Assembly (NCBI GenBank): GCA_910577785.1
Contig: CAJTNT010000002.1
Coordinates: 1-52,085, forward strand
DNA: 52,085 nucleotides
Direction of reading: 5' to 3'
Origin: an uncultured Lachnospiraceae bacterium
Lineage (GTDB): Bacteria > Bacillota > Clostridia > Lachnospirales > Lachnospiraceae
Below are positions 35,401 through 43,842 of this stretch, piece by piece. The notes under the pieces are model-generated. The model did not search any database. It saw nothing but the letters and a program-made list of their open reading frames with translations, and was not told the DNA's origin. Made by a program: the position numbers and the translations under genes. Positions within the stretch are counted from its first letter, which is position 1; the number at the start of each line of letters is the position of its first letter.

Positions 35401-37418
35401 AGCTGAATGAAGATATAGAGAATTTTGACCCACTGAAGATTGTGATCCCAAGGGATGCAAAGCTGAAAGCAACTTACAGCAAAGACTTATTGAAGGGCGT
35501 TGTGGAAATCACAGGCGAGGCAAAATACAGCCTGTACGGCGAGCTTCTGCCCATCAAGATCCAGGCCGTTCCGTATTATGCATGGAACAACCGCGGCGAC
35601 GACGGCGTATATGTTCCTGGGCAGGAAGAGCCGAAGAACGGCTCCAGCGGAATGTTAATCTGGACGATGGCGGATCAGGCGATCGAAGGGGCAGCCGTTG
35701 CATCTGCAGACGATGCAGGGCCAAAAGCCAAGATCAGCGCTGATAAGACGTATAGCGGCGCACGTATTGAGGGCGTCCACGACCCATCCTTTGAGCCGTC
35801 TTCCTCTACCTTGGGCAATGGCCTTGGCTGGAGCAACTGGACGGTGCCGCGTGATGATACGCCGCACTGGCTGATGTATGAGTGGGACGAAGAGATTACC
35901 ACCCAGCAGATGCAGGTATATTGGTTTGAAAATTTTCCTTGGGATCGTTTCCCTGGCTCTTTGAAGATTCAGTACAAGGACGCCAACGGCGAATGGCAGG
36001 ATGCTGTCATGCATCAGGAATATAAAGATCTTGTTGCATTACACCAGTACAATGTGATCGATATTGACCAGATTACGACGAAGGCTGTCCGCCTGCTTAT
36101 GACGGTAAATCTGGAAGACGAGAGAACGCAGTCCATCGGCGTATACCGTTGGAAGGTTATGCTGGATGGCGACGCAGTTGCCAATAATGTGGTAAATATG
36201 ATTGAAAGCATTGGCACAGTTACGCCGAGCTTAGCTTGCCGGAAGGCGATCTATGACGCGCGCGAGGCATATAAGAGCCTGACAGAAGAGTTGAAGGCTA
36301 AGGTAACGAACTATGCCAAATTAGAGGCAGCAGAGGCCGCTTATCCGACTTTGCTTAAAGAGGCAGCAGCCCCGGTAGAAACTGTCATTGGCAAGATTGG
36401 CGCCGTGCAGGCGACCGCAGCCAGCAAGAAGCTGATCGACGACGCCCGTGCAGCTTATGAGGCTTTGCCAAGGAACCAGAAGGCAGCCGTAGGGAATTAT
36501 AGCGTTCTGCTGGCGGCTGAGGAAGCGTTTGAAGCTTTTGGCTTGGATATGGCAGCAAGCGATAAGGTAGTGGGATTGATTAAGGCCATTGGAACCGTCC
36601 AGTACACATCGGCCAGCAAGAAGCTAATTGACGCTGCCCGTAAGGCATACGATGCACTGTCTGCAAACGACAAGAATTTTGTAAGCAATTATAATGTGCT
36701 GACAGCAGCAGAAAAACGGTATGCACAGCTTCAGGCACAGCAGCCAGTGGATATTTCGAAGGCAAAGGTAGCTTCCATTTCTAACCAGACATTTAGCGGA
36801 AAAGAGAAGAAGCCGTCTGTGAAGGTGACCTACAATGGCAAGACCCTCGTGAAGGCCAAAGATTATAAGGTAGCCTACAGCAGCAACAAGAACATCGGCA
36901 CCGCTAAAGTAACCATTACGGGTATCGGAAGCTACAAAGGTAAGGTTACGAAGACCTTCAAAATTATTGTTAAGAAGAATGCATCCTATACCGTAGGCAA
37001 CTATAGGTACAAGATTACCAATGCCAACATTAGCGGCAAGGGTACCGTAGCGCTTACTGGCGTAAAGAGCAGCTCTGTCAAGAAGAAGCTGAAATCCATC
37101 ACGGTATCGGATAGCATTAAGATTGGCGGCAAGACATTCAAGGTAACGGAAGTTGGCAAGAGCGCATTCTCAAGCTGTGCAAAAGCCACAAGCGCCAAGA
37201 TTGGCAAGAATGTCAAGAAGATTGGCGAAAAGGCTTTCTACAACTGCAAGAAGCTGAAGAAGATTACCGTAACGGCAACAGGCCTGAAATCGGTTGGCAA
37301 GAACGCTTTGAGGAACATCTACAAGAAAGCTGTCATCAATGTTCCTAAGAGCAAACTGAAAGCTTACAAGAAGGTATTTAAGTCCAAGGGGCAGAAAAGC
37401 ACTGTTAAAGTAAAATAA
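32445..37418 (+). CDS. Secreted GH127-family beta-L-arabinofuranosidase-like multidomain protein
   Basis: 1657 residues. Signal peptide (MKRKVLALVLSLAMVFSMVP, cleavage near AANLQA). Order: F5/8-type C carbohydrate-binding domain (about 45-205), Ig-like domains (about 210-400), GH127/DUF1680 catalytic region (about 410-1000), a second F5/8-like region (about 1080-1245), three FIVAR-like helical repeats (about 1250-1430), an MBG-like domain, and a C-terminal BspA-type leucine-rich region rich in Lys. The GH127 zinc/catalytic set is visible: E759 and C761 in YCEICAAI and C825-A-C-C828 before PPN. It should release L-arabinofuranose from plant glycans at the cell surface. Start at the second ATG, 7 bases from GGGAGG. 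No LPxTG anchor is present. Confidence 0.9.
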   Translation: MKRKVLALVLSLAMVFSMVPAANLQAAEINAGDVSEDIAEPAVAAEAEEDLGTNVALNAQASAAHTNIYGNVSTKCINDGQMAGGDAATSWNCWGAEANLYPMPVTLTWKTMHSLSAMRVMWWAYNDGGVIFPSAAEVQYLDADGETWHKISDVGLEHGDVDGKDGVWNTLKFDQEVTTTALRLLISRTAPENNQAAGVGISEWEVFGTEKADILVGASITGDSGMAIGASKEYTGNVEPAAMASSVSYEWSVSPAGIVSVKGAANTSKVTLEGLKAGSATLKLKVTKDGVSKEVEKPVRVEGVQSIDTYKTSTAAGVAPILPNSVVAKGVTFDTPTPSLKSSTKPNFDFGEEFNDSLVPVTWEKVDPASYAASQVGKTFTVKGKASYDGKEYDAAAEITVAAAANAADTNSSVTFENIQLNDNFWAPKQDTNAITSLNKAILEIGKASGGEPNFDNAIKRLNGEAYDAFKGFVFQDSDIYKSIEAISYTLSATQNETSEEMTAQRRKLEDTLNRWIEKIEKVQYADGYIDTHFTLRSETYDGGEAPGTHRWKSFANHEMYNAGHFLEGVVAYTRYREGINKPDYRLYVAGKRFADEIVALFGPKGTRHEVPGHEEIELALVKFGKLAEQYEGVGAGQKYYDTAQTLIDRRGEDRNLRESGYKGNNYSQDLTPFVNAQNAVGHSVRANYFYTGIADVATMMEDTNPTRVAYLQSLDRIWEAVSNRKTYITGGIGTTTASSDSEGYGDDYDLPNDGSYCEICAAIAAANWNQRMNLLYEDGKYADMVERNLYNSILVGTNLDGNRYYYSTLLEVKSGSWRSEWFACACCPPNLMRTVAALSGYMYTVHKDNLFVNMFVGSEGSVEIGGTKVGLKQETDYPWNGAVKLTVNPEQSKAFTMKVRIPGWVQEQSNKNVTIKVNGNTVSAAAEKGYATITRTWAKGDVVAIDMPMEIRKTEADPNIVTNKGRVALQRGPIVYCMEKAGNAQLNEDIENFDPLKIVIPRDAKLKATYSKDLLKGVVEITGEAKYSLYGELLPIKIQAVPYYAWNNRGDDGVYVPGQEEPKNGSSGMLIWTMADQAIEGAAVASADDAGPKAKISADKTYSGARIEGVHDPSFEPSSSTLGNGLGWSNWTVPRDDTPHWLMYEWDEEITTQQMQVYWFENFPWDRFPGSLKIQYKDANGEWQDAVMHQEYKDLVALHQYNVIDIDQITTKAVRLLMTVNLEDERTQSIGVYRWKVMLDGDAVANNVVNMIESIGTVTPSLACRKAIYDAREAYKSLTEELKAKVTNYAKLEAAEAAYPTLLKEAAAPVETVIGKIGAVQATAASKKLIDDARAAYEALPRNQKAAVGNYSVLLAAEEAFEAFGLDMAASDKVVGLIKAIGTVQYTSASKKLIDAARKAYDALSANDKNFVSNYNVLTAAEKRYAQLQAQQPVDISKAKVASISNQTFSGKEKKPSVKVTYNGKTLVKAKDYKVAYSSNKNIGTAKVTITGIGSYKGKVTKTFKIIVKKNASYTVGNYRYKITNANISGKGTVALTGVKSSSVKKKLKSITVSDSIKIGGKTFKVTEVGKSAFSSCAKATSAKIGKNVKKIGEKAFYNCKKLKKITVTATGLKSVGKNALRNIYKKAVINVPKSKLKAYKKVFKSKGQKSTVKVK

Positions 37419-37523
37419 GTATTTGGGAGTGAAAAAGGCGTACGGCCTTCGGATGCAGCCTGTTCAGGGAGGGACGGCGTATCCGGCAGGCCGATACGCG
37501 CCGATTGAATAGTAGAATAGGAT

Positions 37524-37566
37524 AGCCGCCATGCTGGCAGGGATACCTGTGGCATGGCGGCTTTCT
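37524..37566 (+). terminator. Terminator after the GH127 gene
   Basis: AGCCGCCATGC and GCATGGCGGCT form a perfect 11-bp stem, followed by TTCTGG. It is about 105 bases after the stop codon. Confidence 0.75.
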
Positions 37567-37674
37567 GGATGGTAATAATTCAGGTTGTTATTTAAGGAAA
37601 AGCACTTGCTATGCCCTCAGAAAAAGGATATAATTAATAACCAAAAATAGAATTTTAACGGAGGGGGTGCGTGA

Positions 37675-38163
37675 ATGGATAAAATTATTGATGTAGCACA
37701 ATATGTATTTGAGGAATATAAGCACATAATAGGGGAAGCGATTGATGAAATGAAGCTTCATAAATTGCTTTATTTTGCACAACGTGAGTCGTTGGCTATT
37801 ACAAACACGCCACTTTTTGAAGGGGAATTTGAAGGGTGGAAATATGGTCCTGTGTGCAAAGATATCCGTAACTCCATTACGCCGGATGGCATGATTGATG
37901 TCCATGGGGATATATCAGAAGAATGTAAATATATCGTCAATAATGTAATTCTGGAATATGGCTCACTGGCTTCCTGGAAGTTAAGTGAATTGTCACAGAA
38001 AGAGCTTTCATGGAGGAATGCAAGGATTGGGCTTCATGAAGGGGAAAATGGATGCCACAAATTAAAACTGGAAGATATTCGAAAAGACGCGCATAAGGTC
38101 AGGCCCTATGATCATGTGTGGGATATGTATTATGACGAATTTGAAGATGAGGTGATGGAATGA
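37675..38163 (+). CDS. Panacea-domain (DUF4065, SocA-like) protein
   Basis: 162 residues: MDKIIDVAQYVFEEYKHIIG, then MKLHKLLYFAQRESLAIT, FEGEFEGWKYGPVCKDIRNS and WKLSELSQKELSW, the set of blocks that defines the Panacea/GepA domain. Such proteins are antitoxins or adaptors in toxin-antitoxin and phage-related systems. GGAGGGGGTGC precedes the start. No toxin-like gene is adjacent: the next gene is a GH42 enzyme 60 bases on. It may be an orphan or pair with something elsewhere. Confidence 0.85.
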   Translation: MDKIIDVAQYVFEEYKHIIGEAIDEMKLHKLLYFAQRESLAITNTPLFEGEFEGWKYGPVCKDIRNSITPDGMIDVHGDISEECKYIVNNVILEYGSLASWKLSELSQKELSWRNARIGLHEGENGCHKLKLEDIRKDAHKVRPYDHVWDMYYDEFEDEVME

Positions 38164-38224
38164 TTGGAAAGATTTATGAATCCCAAAGGTGGGATTCTTA
38201 TTTTTAGAAAGGAAGGAAGCCAAA

Positions 38225-40252
38225 ATGTGGAAAAGAGTATGGAACCATGACAAGATCGCCTATGGCGGCGACTATAATCCGGAGCAGTGGCCAGAGGAAA
38301 CCTGGGAAGAGGACATGCGCCTGTTAAAGCTTGCCCACATCGACACATTGACCCTGAATGTATTTTCCTGGGCGGCTCTGCAGCCTGCGGAGGATACGTA
38401 TTGTTTTGATAAGCTGGATAAAATTATGGAACTTGCCAAAAGCCATAACATGAAGGTCTGCCTTGCGACTGGCACAGGGGCGCACCCGGCCTGGATGGCG
38501 AGGAAATACCCGGAAATTTTAAGGACGGATTTCCATGGGGTGAAGCGTAAGTTTGGCGCGAGGCATAATTCCTGCCCTAACAGTGTGGTTTACCGTAAAT
38601 ACTCCGTACAGCTGGCTAGGAAACTGGCGGAGCGCTATAAGGATTATGATAATATTGTGGCATGGCATATTTCCAATGAATATGGCGGGGAATGCTACTG
38701 CGAGAATTGCGAGAGGGCGTTCCGGGAATGGCTGAAGGATCGTTACGGCACGTTAGAAGAGCTGAACAGGGCGTGGAACACATCGTTTTGGGGACATACT
38801 ATGTATGACTGGGAGGATATTGTGGTACCGGACGGGCGCAGCGAGCATATTGACGAGGAGCGTACGGTGGCTCAGGGAATCAGCCTTGATTACCGCAGGT
38901 TTAATTCTGACAGCATTCTGGAATGCTTCTGTCTGGAGTATGATGCTGTGAAGGAAATTACGCCGGGCATACCGGTGACCACGAACCTTATGGGCGCATA
39001 CAAGCCATTGGATTATATGAAATGGGGGGAATGCATGGATTTCATTTCCTGGGACAACTATCCTTCCAATGAGGACTCGGTCAGCCAGATTGCCATGAAC
39101 CATGATTTGATGCGCGGAGTGGGGGCGAATCAGCCTTTTGTGCTGATGGAGCAGACTCCCAGCCAGCAGAACTGGCAGCCCTTCAATGCCCTTAAGCGCC
39201 CAGGCGTGATGCGCCTGTGGAGCTACCAGGCAGTGGCCCATGGGTCGGATGCGGTGCTGTTCTTCCAGATGAAACGCAGCATCGGCTCCTGTGAGAAATA
39301 TCATGGGGCGGTGATTTCCCATGCAGGGCATGAGAATACCAGGGTATTCCGGGAAGTGGCGGAGCTGGGGCAGGAGCTGGAGAAGCTGGGAGATGAGATT
39401 TTAGGCTCTACGGTTCCAGCAGAGGCAGCTATCCTGTTTGACTGGGAAAATTGGTGGGCAGTAGAATATTCTGCAGGGCCAAGCGTTGATTTGAAATACC
39501 ATGATGAGGTAATGAAGTATTATACGGCGCTTCACAGGCAGAATATCCCGGTGGATCTGATTAGCGAAAATGACGATCCGTTAGGCTATAAGCTTCTGAT
39601 TGCCCCTGTGATGTACATGACGAGGCCAGGCATGGATGAACGCATCCGGGAATTCGTCAAAGGGGGTGGGACATTTGTGGCTACCTTTTTCAGCGGTTAT
39701 GTGGATGAGAGCGACCTGGTGATCCTCGGCGGGTATCCGGGAAAGCTCCGTGATATCCTGGGCGTCTGGGTGGAGGAGATTGATGCATTGCCGCCTCACA
39801 AGAAGAACCGCTTTTTCTACCAGGGACAGGAATATGAGGCAGGCCTTCTCTGTGACCTTATGCATTTGGAGGGGGCGGAGTCCCTGGCGGAGTACCAGGA
39901 GGATTTCTATGCTGGTATGCCGGCAGTGACACGCAATTCCTTTGGCGGAGGGCAGGCCTATTATGTAGGGACACGTTCTGGGGAAGCGTTTTACCATCAA
40001 TTGATGGAGGATATCTGCAAGGAGCAGCAGATTCAGCCAGCCGCCAAGGCTCCGGACGGCGTGGAAGTTACGAAGCGCGTGCGCGGGCAGGAGCAGTACC
40101 TGTTTTTCCTGAACCACGGCGAGGGGAAAGTCCATGTGGAAATGCCAGAGGACGGTATGGAACTGCTGGCAGGGAAAGCATGCAGGAAGGGGGAGATGAT
40201 GGAGCTGGAAGCAAAGGGGGTTGCTATTTTGAAGGTGCAGCCAAAGCAATGA
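38225..40252 (+). CDS. GH42 beta-galactosidase
   Basis: 675 residues in the cytoplasm (no signal peptide). TIM-barrel domain (about 1-390) opening with YGGDYNPEQWPEETWEEDM; acid/base E152 in HISNEYGGECYCENC; the Cys residues right after it fit the family's structural zinc cluster; nucleophile E309 in VLMEQTPSQQNW. A trimerisation domain and a small C-terminal beta domain follow. It hydrolyses beta-galactosides, possibly galactan or arabinogalactan oligomers, which would suit the GH127 gene upstream. Start at 38225 after AAAGGAAGGAAGCC. The unknown 967-residue gene follows after 10 bases, so the two may be co-transcribed. Confidence 0.95.
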   Translation: MWKRVWNHDKIAYGGDYNPEQWPEETWEEDMRLLKLAHIDTLTLNVFSWAALQPAEDTYCFDKLDKIMELAKSHNMKVCLATGTGAHPAWMARKYPEILRTDFHGVKRKFGARHNSCPNSVVYRKYSVQLARKLAERYKDYDNIVAWHISNEYGGECYCENCERAFREWLKDRYGTLEELNRAWNTSFWGHTMYDWEDIVVPDGRSEHIDEERTVAQGISLDYRRFNSDSILECFCLEYDAVKEITPGIPVTTNLMGAYKPLDYMKWGECMDFISWDNYPSNEDSVSQIAMNHDLMRGVGANQPFVLMEQTPSQQNWQPFNALKRPGVMRLWSYQAVAHGSDAVLFFQMKRSIGSCEKYHGAVISHAGHENTRVFREVAELGQELEKLGDEILGSTVPAEAAILFDWENWWAVEYSAGPSVDLKYHDEVMKYYTALHRQNIPVDLISENDDPLGYKLLIAPVMYMTRPGMDERIREFVKGGGTFVATFFSGYVDESDLVILGGYPGKLRDILGVWVEEIDALPPHKKNRFFYQGQEYEAGLLCDLMHLEGAESLAEYQEDFYAGMPAVTRNSFGGGQAYYVGTRSGEAFYHQLMEDICKEQQIQPAAKAPDGVEVTKRVRGQEQYLFFLNHGEGKVHVEMPEDGMELLAGKACRKGEMMELEAKGVAILKVQPKQ

Positions 40253-40262
40253 GGTGTTGCCA

Positions 40263-43166
40263 ATGATTTTACTAAAAGCCAACAATGAATTAAGGAATGT
40301 ATTTGCCCGCATGATTGCTACTATGGGGGCAAAGGTGGAATGGAAAGGGAATTTTGTCGTCCTCAATCATTTCTTGATTTTGTCAGGGAGGGTGCGTTCC
40401 CTGGTGCTGAATTTTGAAAACCGCAAGGTAGGCACAAATGTGATTGAGCTGCCTGACCGGGAAGAGGACATGGAACAGGTGGAGGGGAATGAAATCCTTG
40501 CAAATGTCCTCAATATGAGCCTGTATGCTTTTGGCAAATGGGGCATGATTAAAGGGCTGAAGGTAGACCAAGACGATCAGCAGCTCAATGGCCTGTTCAG
40601 CGCAGTGTTGAAGGATTTAAAAATCCGCCCCGATTATCGTAGCGATCATTTCCGTTTTTATCAGGAGGGCGTGCAGGTTACCTATGAAGAGGTCGTGCAG
40701 GCGGCGATAGAGGAAGGGAAGCGAAAAGCCCAGGAACCGCAGAAGGAGCCGGAGAAGGCGGAACGGGAACGGAAGGCGGGGCTGTGGCATAATATGTGCT
40801 GGCGCATAGAGCGCTGCGCTTTTTCCAAGGAAGAGACAGATGCATATGAGAGGACGGCCTCCCGGCTGGGAAATAATTTCTACATCACAGGCTATCTGTG
40901 CCCATCCTGTAAGGCTAAGCTGTATATGTGCGTATACCCGCAGGGGAAGGAATTTCCTGTTGAGACGGAGGAAGGGAAGGTGTATCTTGCGCGGAGCTAT
41001 ACCTGTGATAGCTGCAGCCTATATTATACGCCGCGTCCAGGGAAGCTGCTTCGGGAGGGGGATGCCTATGCGCTGAAATTCGGCAAAGACAGGGATGCCT
41101 ATGAGGATTACCGGGAATTGCTGGGGCAGCAGGGCGCAAGGGTGTCTAATTATAATTTTAATGAATATGCCGCTGATCGTGGGAAGGGGAAGGAAGGCCA
41201 ATCGGTGGAAGAGGCCTGCGCAAATATGGAACAGATGTCAGAAAAGGAGCTGCAGGATCTGGATGAAAAGCTGGAAGCAGGTTTTTTCCCTTTGGCCAAG
41301 GCAGAGCCTTACCGAAAGAAATTGGCAGCCCTCCTGCGCCGGAGGAAGAAGCAGGAGGGGGCTTCTGGCCGTACAGAGAGAAGCGGAGGGGAAGGGAAAG
41401 TTGCTGGCCGTACAGGCAGGCTGGCGGGCAATGCTGGCGGCCGGCTAACCCAGTCTGACAACGTTCCCCAGAATATGGCCGCTTTCGAAGATACGGCGCA
41501 GATGGGGAACAGACATAGCGTAGGGAATACATACGATGGCAGGATACGGGAGGGGGAGCGCAGATCAGCAAAAGACGGTTGGCAGGGAGGGGACAGTGCG
41601 TCAGGGGGAAAAAGCTTACAGGAAGGAACCAGGAATCCGGAGGAAAGGACAGGGAATCCGGCAGGTGAAAGGGACTTGCAGCAAAGTCTGGGTTCCGTAA
41701 GAAAGGGAGGGCAGGACTCTGGCCAGGCAGAAGGGGGAAATGGGATGGAAAAGGGGCATTCCAGAACATCAGGCGCAGACGCCGATCCTGCTTCTGGGAG
41801 CCTAATGGAGAAATATGCATCCCGCCTCAAGGTATTAGATCGAATGTCCCTGCGCCAGATGCAGGAGCTGGAAAAGCAGGTGCAGAAGGAGGCGCGCCTG
41901 GGAGAGCCTGACAGGATAGCCTTCCTTGCGCCAATCCGGGAGGCCATCGTGCAGAAGGAACAGGAGATCGCCTGGCAGAAAGCGCGGGGCTGCCAAGGGA
42001 AGCCTTACGCTGCTATTGTGCGTACGATGGAGGAAATATCACGGTCTGGCTGCCCCGAGGAGGCGAAGGGGGAAGCGCTTAAGTTCTTACAGGAATTAAA
42101 ACAAATCCAGGCACAGCAGGAGGCAGAGCAGCTGATGGCCAATCTGCCTCTGCAGCTAAACCAGAACCAATACCGTGCTTTCTGCAATAAGCTGAGCCAA
42201 TATGAAGGAGTGGATATTTCTGCTTACGAAGGGCAGTTAGAGGAGCGGCGCAGGCTAGGGCAGCGGCAGGAATTGACCAGGATGATGGGGCGCATTGGCA
42301 AGAGCAGCCGCAGCGGCTTGATGCAGATGCTGCAGCAGATCAATGAGGAAGGCTTTCCAGATGAGGATGCGGCGGAAATTCAGCAGAAGATAGAGGAAAG
42401 GATTCGCGCCCTGGATGAGCAGGCCATTGATCAGATTTGCCCGGATATCTTGGGGCTTTCGTTTGATGATGCAATAGAGGCATATGAGAAAATTGAAGGC
42501 GGCGCTTTCCTGCCAGAATTAAAGACCAATACCTTGGAAATGATTGATAAACGGCTAACGAAGATCAAGATGGATGAATGCGGGCTCCTGGTAGAGAAGC
42601 TGCGGGATGACCTAAAGGCGCATATCAGGGACGCGGAGCGGATCCATTATTATGATGTGCGCAGCGTGATGCGGGGGGATTGGGATCCACAGGAGGCAGC
42701 GCTTGTGGCAATGGCGCTGAACACATATGCCAGGGAGCGCCACCGCTACGAATATCCCATTATCGTCTGTGATTCCTCTGGCAAGAAAAATGGCCGGGAG
42801 GGATTTGTGCTGACGCCGGATCATATTTTCTATAATAGCGCGTTTAGCAGCGAGGCAGTCCCCATCCGTTCTGTCGTGCGCGTGGAAGGCAATACGGGGC
42901 TTCTGAGCCGGGGGCTCTATCTCAGCCGTGGGAATGGGGTGAAGACGAAGATCCCAGGCGGAATCCCGGCAAAGGAGCTGCGTGCCTTTGGGGAGGCCTT
43001 GAACCGTTTTGTATCCTATCTGCAGGAAAAACCGGAATCCAGGAGTATTGCTTATCTGGCCAAGGATAAGCATGAAGTGAAGTGCTGTTACCGCTGCGGA
43101 TATCATTACCGAGAAGGGGATATCTGCCCCAAGTGCGGGAAGAGGGAGCCGCAGGGGGGCAGCTGA
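40263..43166 (+). CDS. Zinc-ribbon protein of unknown function, 967 residues
   Basis: I do not recognise the family. N-terminal 160 residues are an ordered alpha/beta domain. Then a Cys-rich part near residues 213-270 (CPSCKAKLYMC and YTCDSCSLYY) forms one zinc-binding unit. Residues about 365-510 are low complexity (Gly, Arg, Ser, Glu). Helical repeats follow (SLRQMQELEKQVQKEARLGE and similar). Near the C terminus is a PH-like beta domain (EGFVLTPDHIFYNSAFSSEA), and a final zinc ribbon CCYRCGYHYREGDICPKCGK. No membrane span. GAGGTG precedes the ATG. High G+C like its neighbours. Confidence 0.8.
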   Translation: MILLKANNELRNVFARMIATMGAKVEWKGNFVVLNHFLILSGRVRSLVLNFENRKVGTNVIELPDREEDMEQVEGNEILANVLNMSLYAFGKWGMIKGLKVDQDDQQLNGLFSAVLKDLKIRPDYRSDHFRFYQEGVQVTYEEVVQAAIEEGKRKAQEPQKEPEKAERERKAGLWHNMCWRIERCAFSKEETDAYERTASRLGNNFYITGYLCPSCKAKLYMCVYPQGKEFPVETEEGKVYLARSYTCDSCSLYYTPRPGKLLREGDAYALKFGKDRDAYEDYRELLGQQGARVSNYNFNEYAADRGKGKEGQSVEEACANMEQMSEKELQDLDEKLEAGFFPLAKAEPYRKKLAALLRRRKKQEGASGRTERSGGEGKVAGRTGRLAGNAGGRLTQSDNVPQNMAAFEDTAQMGNRHSVGNTYDGRIREGERRSAKDGWQGGDSASGGKSLQEGTRNPEERTGNPAGERDLQQSLGSVRKGGQDSGQAEGGNGMEKGHSRTSGADADPASGSLMEKYASRLKVLDRMSLRQMQELEKQVQKEARLGEPDRIAFLAPIREAIVQKEQEIAWQKARGCQGKPYAAIVRTMEEISRSGCPEEAKGEALKFLQELKQIQAQQEAEQLMANLPLQLNQNQYRAFCNKLSQYEGVDISAYEGQLEERRRLGQRQELTRMMGRIGKSSRSGLMQMLQQINEEGFPDEDAAEIQQKIEERIRALDEQAIDQICPDILGLSFDDAIEAYEKIEGGAFLPELKTNTLEMIDKRLTKIKMDECGLLVEKLRDDLKAHIRDAERIHYYDVRSVMRGDWDPQEAALVAMALNTYARERHRYEYPIIVCDSSGKKNGREGFVLTPDHIFYNSAFSSEAVPIRSVVRVEGNTGLLSRGLYLSRGNGVKTKIPGGIPAKELRAFGEALNRFVSYLQEKPESRSIAYLAKDKHEVKCCYRCGYHYREGDICPKCGKREPQGGS

Positions 43167-43290
43167 AAATACAGGGAGAGGGAGCCGCAGGGGGCAGCTG
43201 AAAATGCGGGGAGAGGGAGCCGCAGGGGGGCAGCTGAAAATGCAGGGAGAGGGAGCCGCAGGGGGCAGCTGAAAATGTAGGGAACAGGGG
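43140..43290. repeat. Minisatellite, about 36-base unit, four copies
   Basis: Four direct copies of a unit beginning GAGGGAGCCGCAGGGG and containing CAGCTGAAAAT. The first copy covers the last codons and the stop of the zinc-ribbon gene. The G-run alternates between 6 and 5 bases, so the units are 35 or 36 bases. Later copies are untranslated. Confidence 0.9.
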
Positions 43291-43319
43291 AGCAGCTAAG
43301 TTAGAAAAAGGAGAAGTTT

Positions 43320-43823
43320 ATGAGAGAGCGTCTGACAAAGAGCGATGTGAAAAAGATTGAAGAGGAAATAGAGTACCGAAAGCTGGTAGTCCGCAAGGAG
43401 GCTATTGAAGCAGTCAAGGAGGCTCGGGCACATGGGGATTTGAGTGAGAATTTTGAATACCATGCGGCCAAAAAGGACAAGGGCAAAAACGACAGCCGGA
43501 TCCGTTACCTGGAGCGCATGCTGAAGACGGCGGAGATTATATCAGACGAGTCCAAAGAGGATGAAGTAGGGATTAACAATACGGTGACGGTATATTTTGA
43601 GGAGGATGGGGAAGAGCAGGTATTCCGCCTGGTGACCTCTATCCGAGGGAATTCCATGAAGAATCTTATCAGCACGGAGTCTCCGATGGGGAAGGCAATC
43701 CTGGGGCATAAGGCGGGCGATCGCGTGCAAATTAAAGTCAATGAGAATTATAGCTATTATGTAGTCGTAAGAAAGATTGAGAATACCGAAGAAGACGAGA
43801 ATGACGCTATCCGGGGATATTGA
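43320..43823 (+). CDS. GreA-family transcript cleavage factor
   Basis: 167 residues. N-terminal coiled coil with the tip motif AHGDLSENFEYHAAKKDKGK, whose Asp and Glu coordinate the catalytic magnesium in RNA polymerase; C-terminal FKBP-like domain with SPMGKAILGHKAGDRVQIKV. It rescues backtracked RNA polymerase. Slightly longer than typical GreA (about 158). AAAAAGGAGAAGTTT precedes the start. It could be a secondary GreA copy, since no standard genomic neighbour is present. Confidence 0.9.
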   Translation: MRERLTKSDVKKIEEEIEYRKLVVRKEAIEAVKEARAHGDLSENFEYHAAKKDKGKNDSRIRYLERMLKTAEIISDESKEDEVGINNTVTVYFEEDGEEQVFRLVTSIRGNSMKNLISTESPMGKAILGHKAGDRVQIKVNENYSYYVVVRKIENTEEDENDAIRGY

Positions 43824-43842
43824 GCAGGGCAGTTCTTTATCC

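Noticed and set aside
41158..41947. Long Pro/Ser/Cys-rich minus-strand frames opposite the zinc-ribbon gene
   Set aside because: They arise from the G-rich low-complexity linker on the + strand and have no start signals.
43140..43290. A CRISPR array
   Set aside because: The units are contiguous tandem repeats with no unique spacers and no cas genes nearby.
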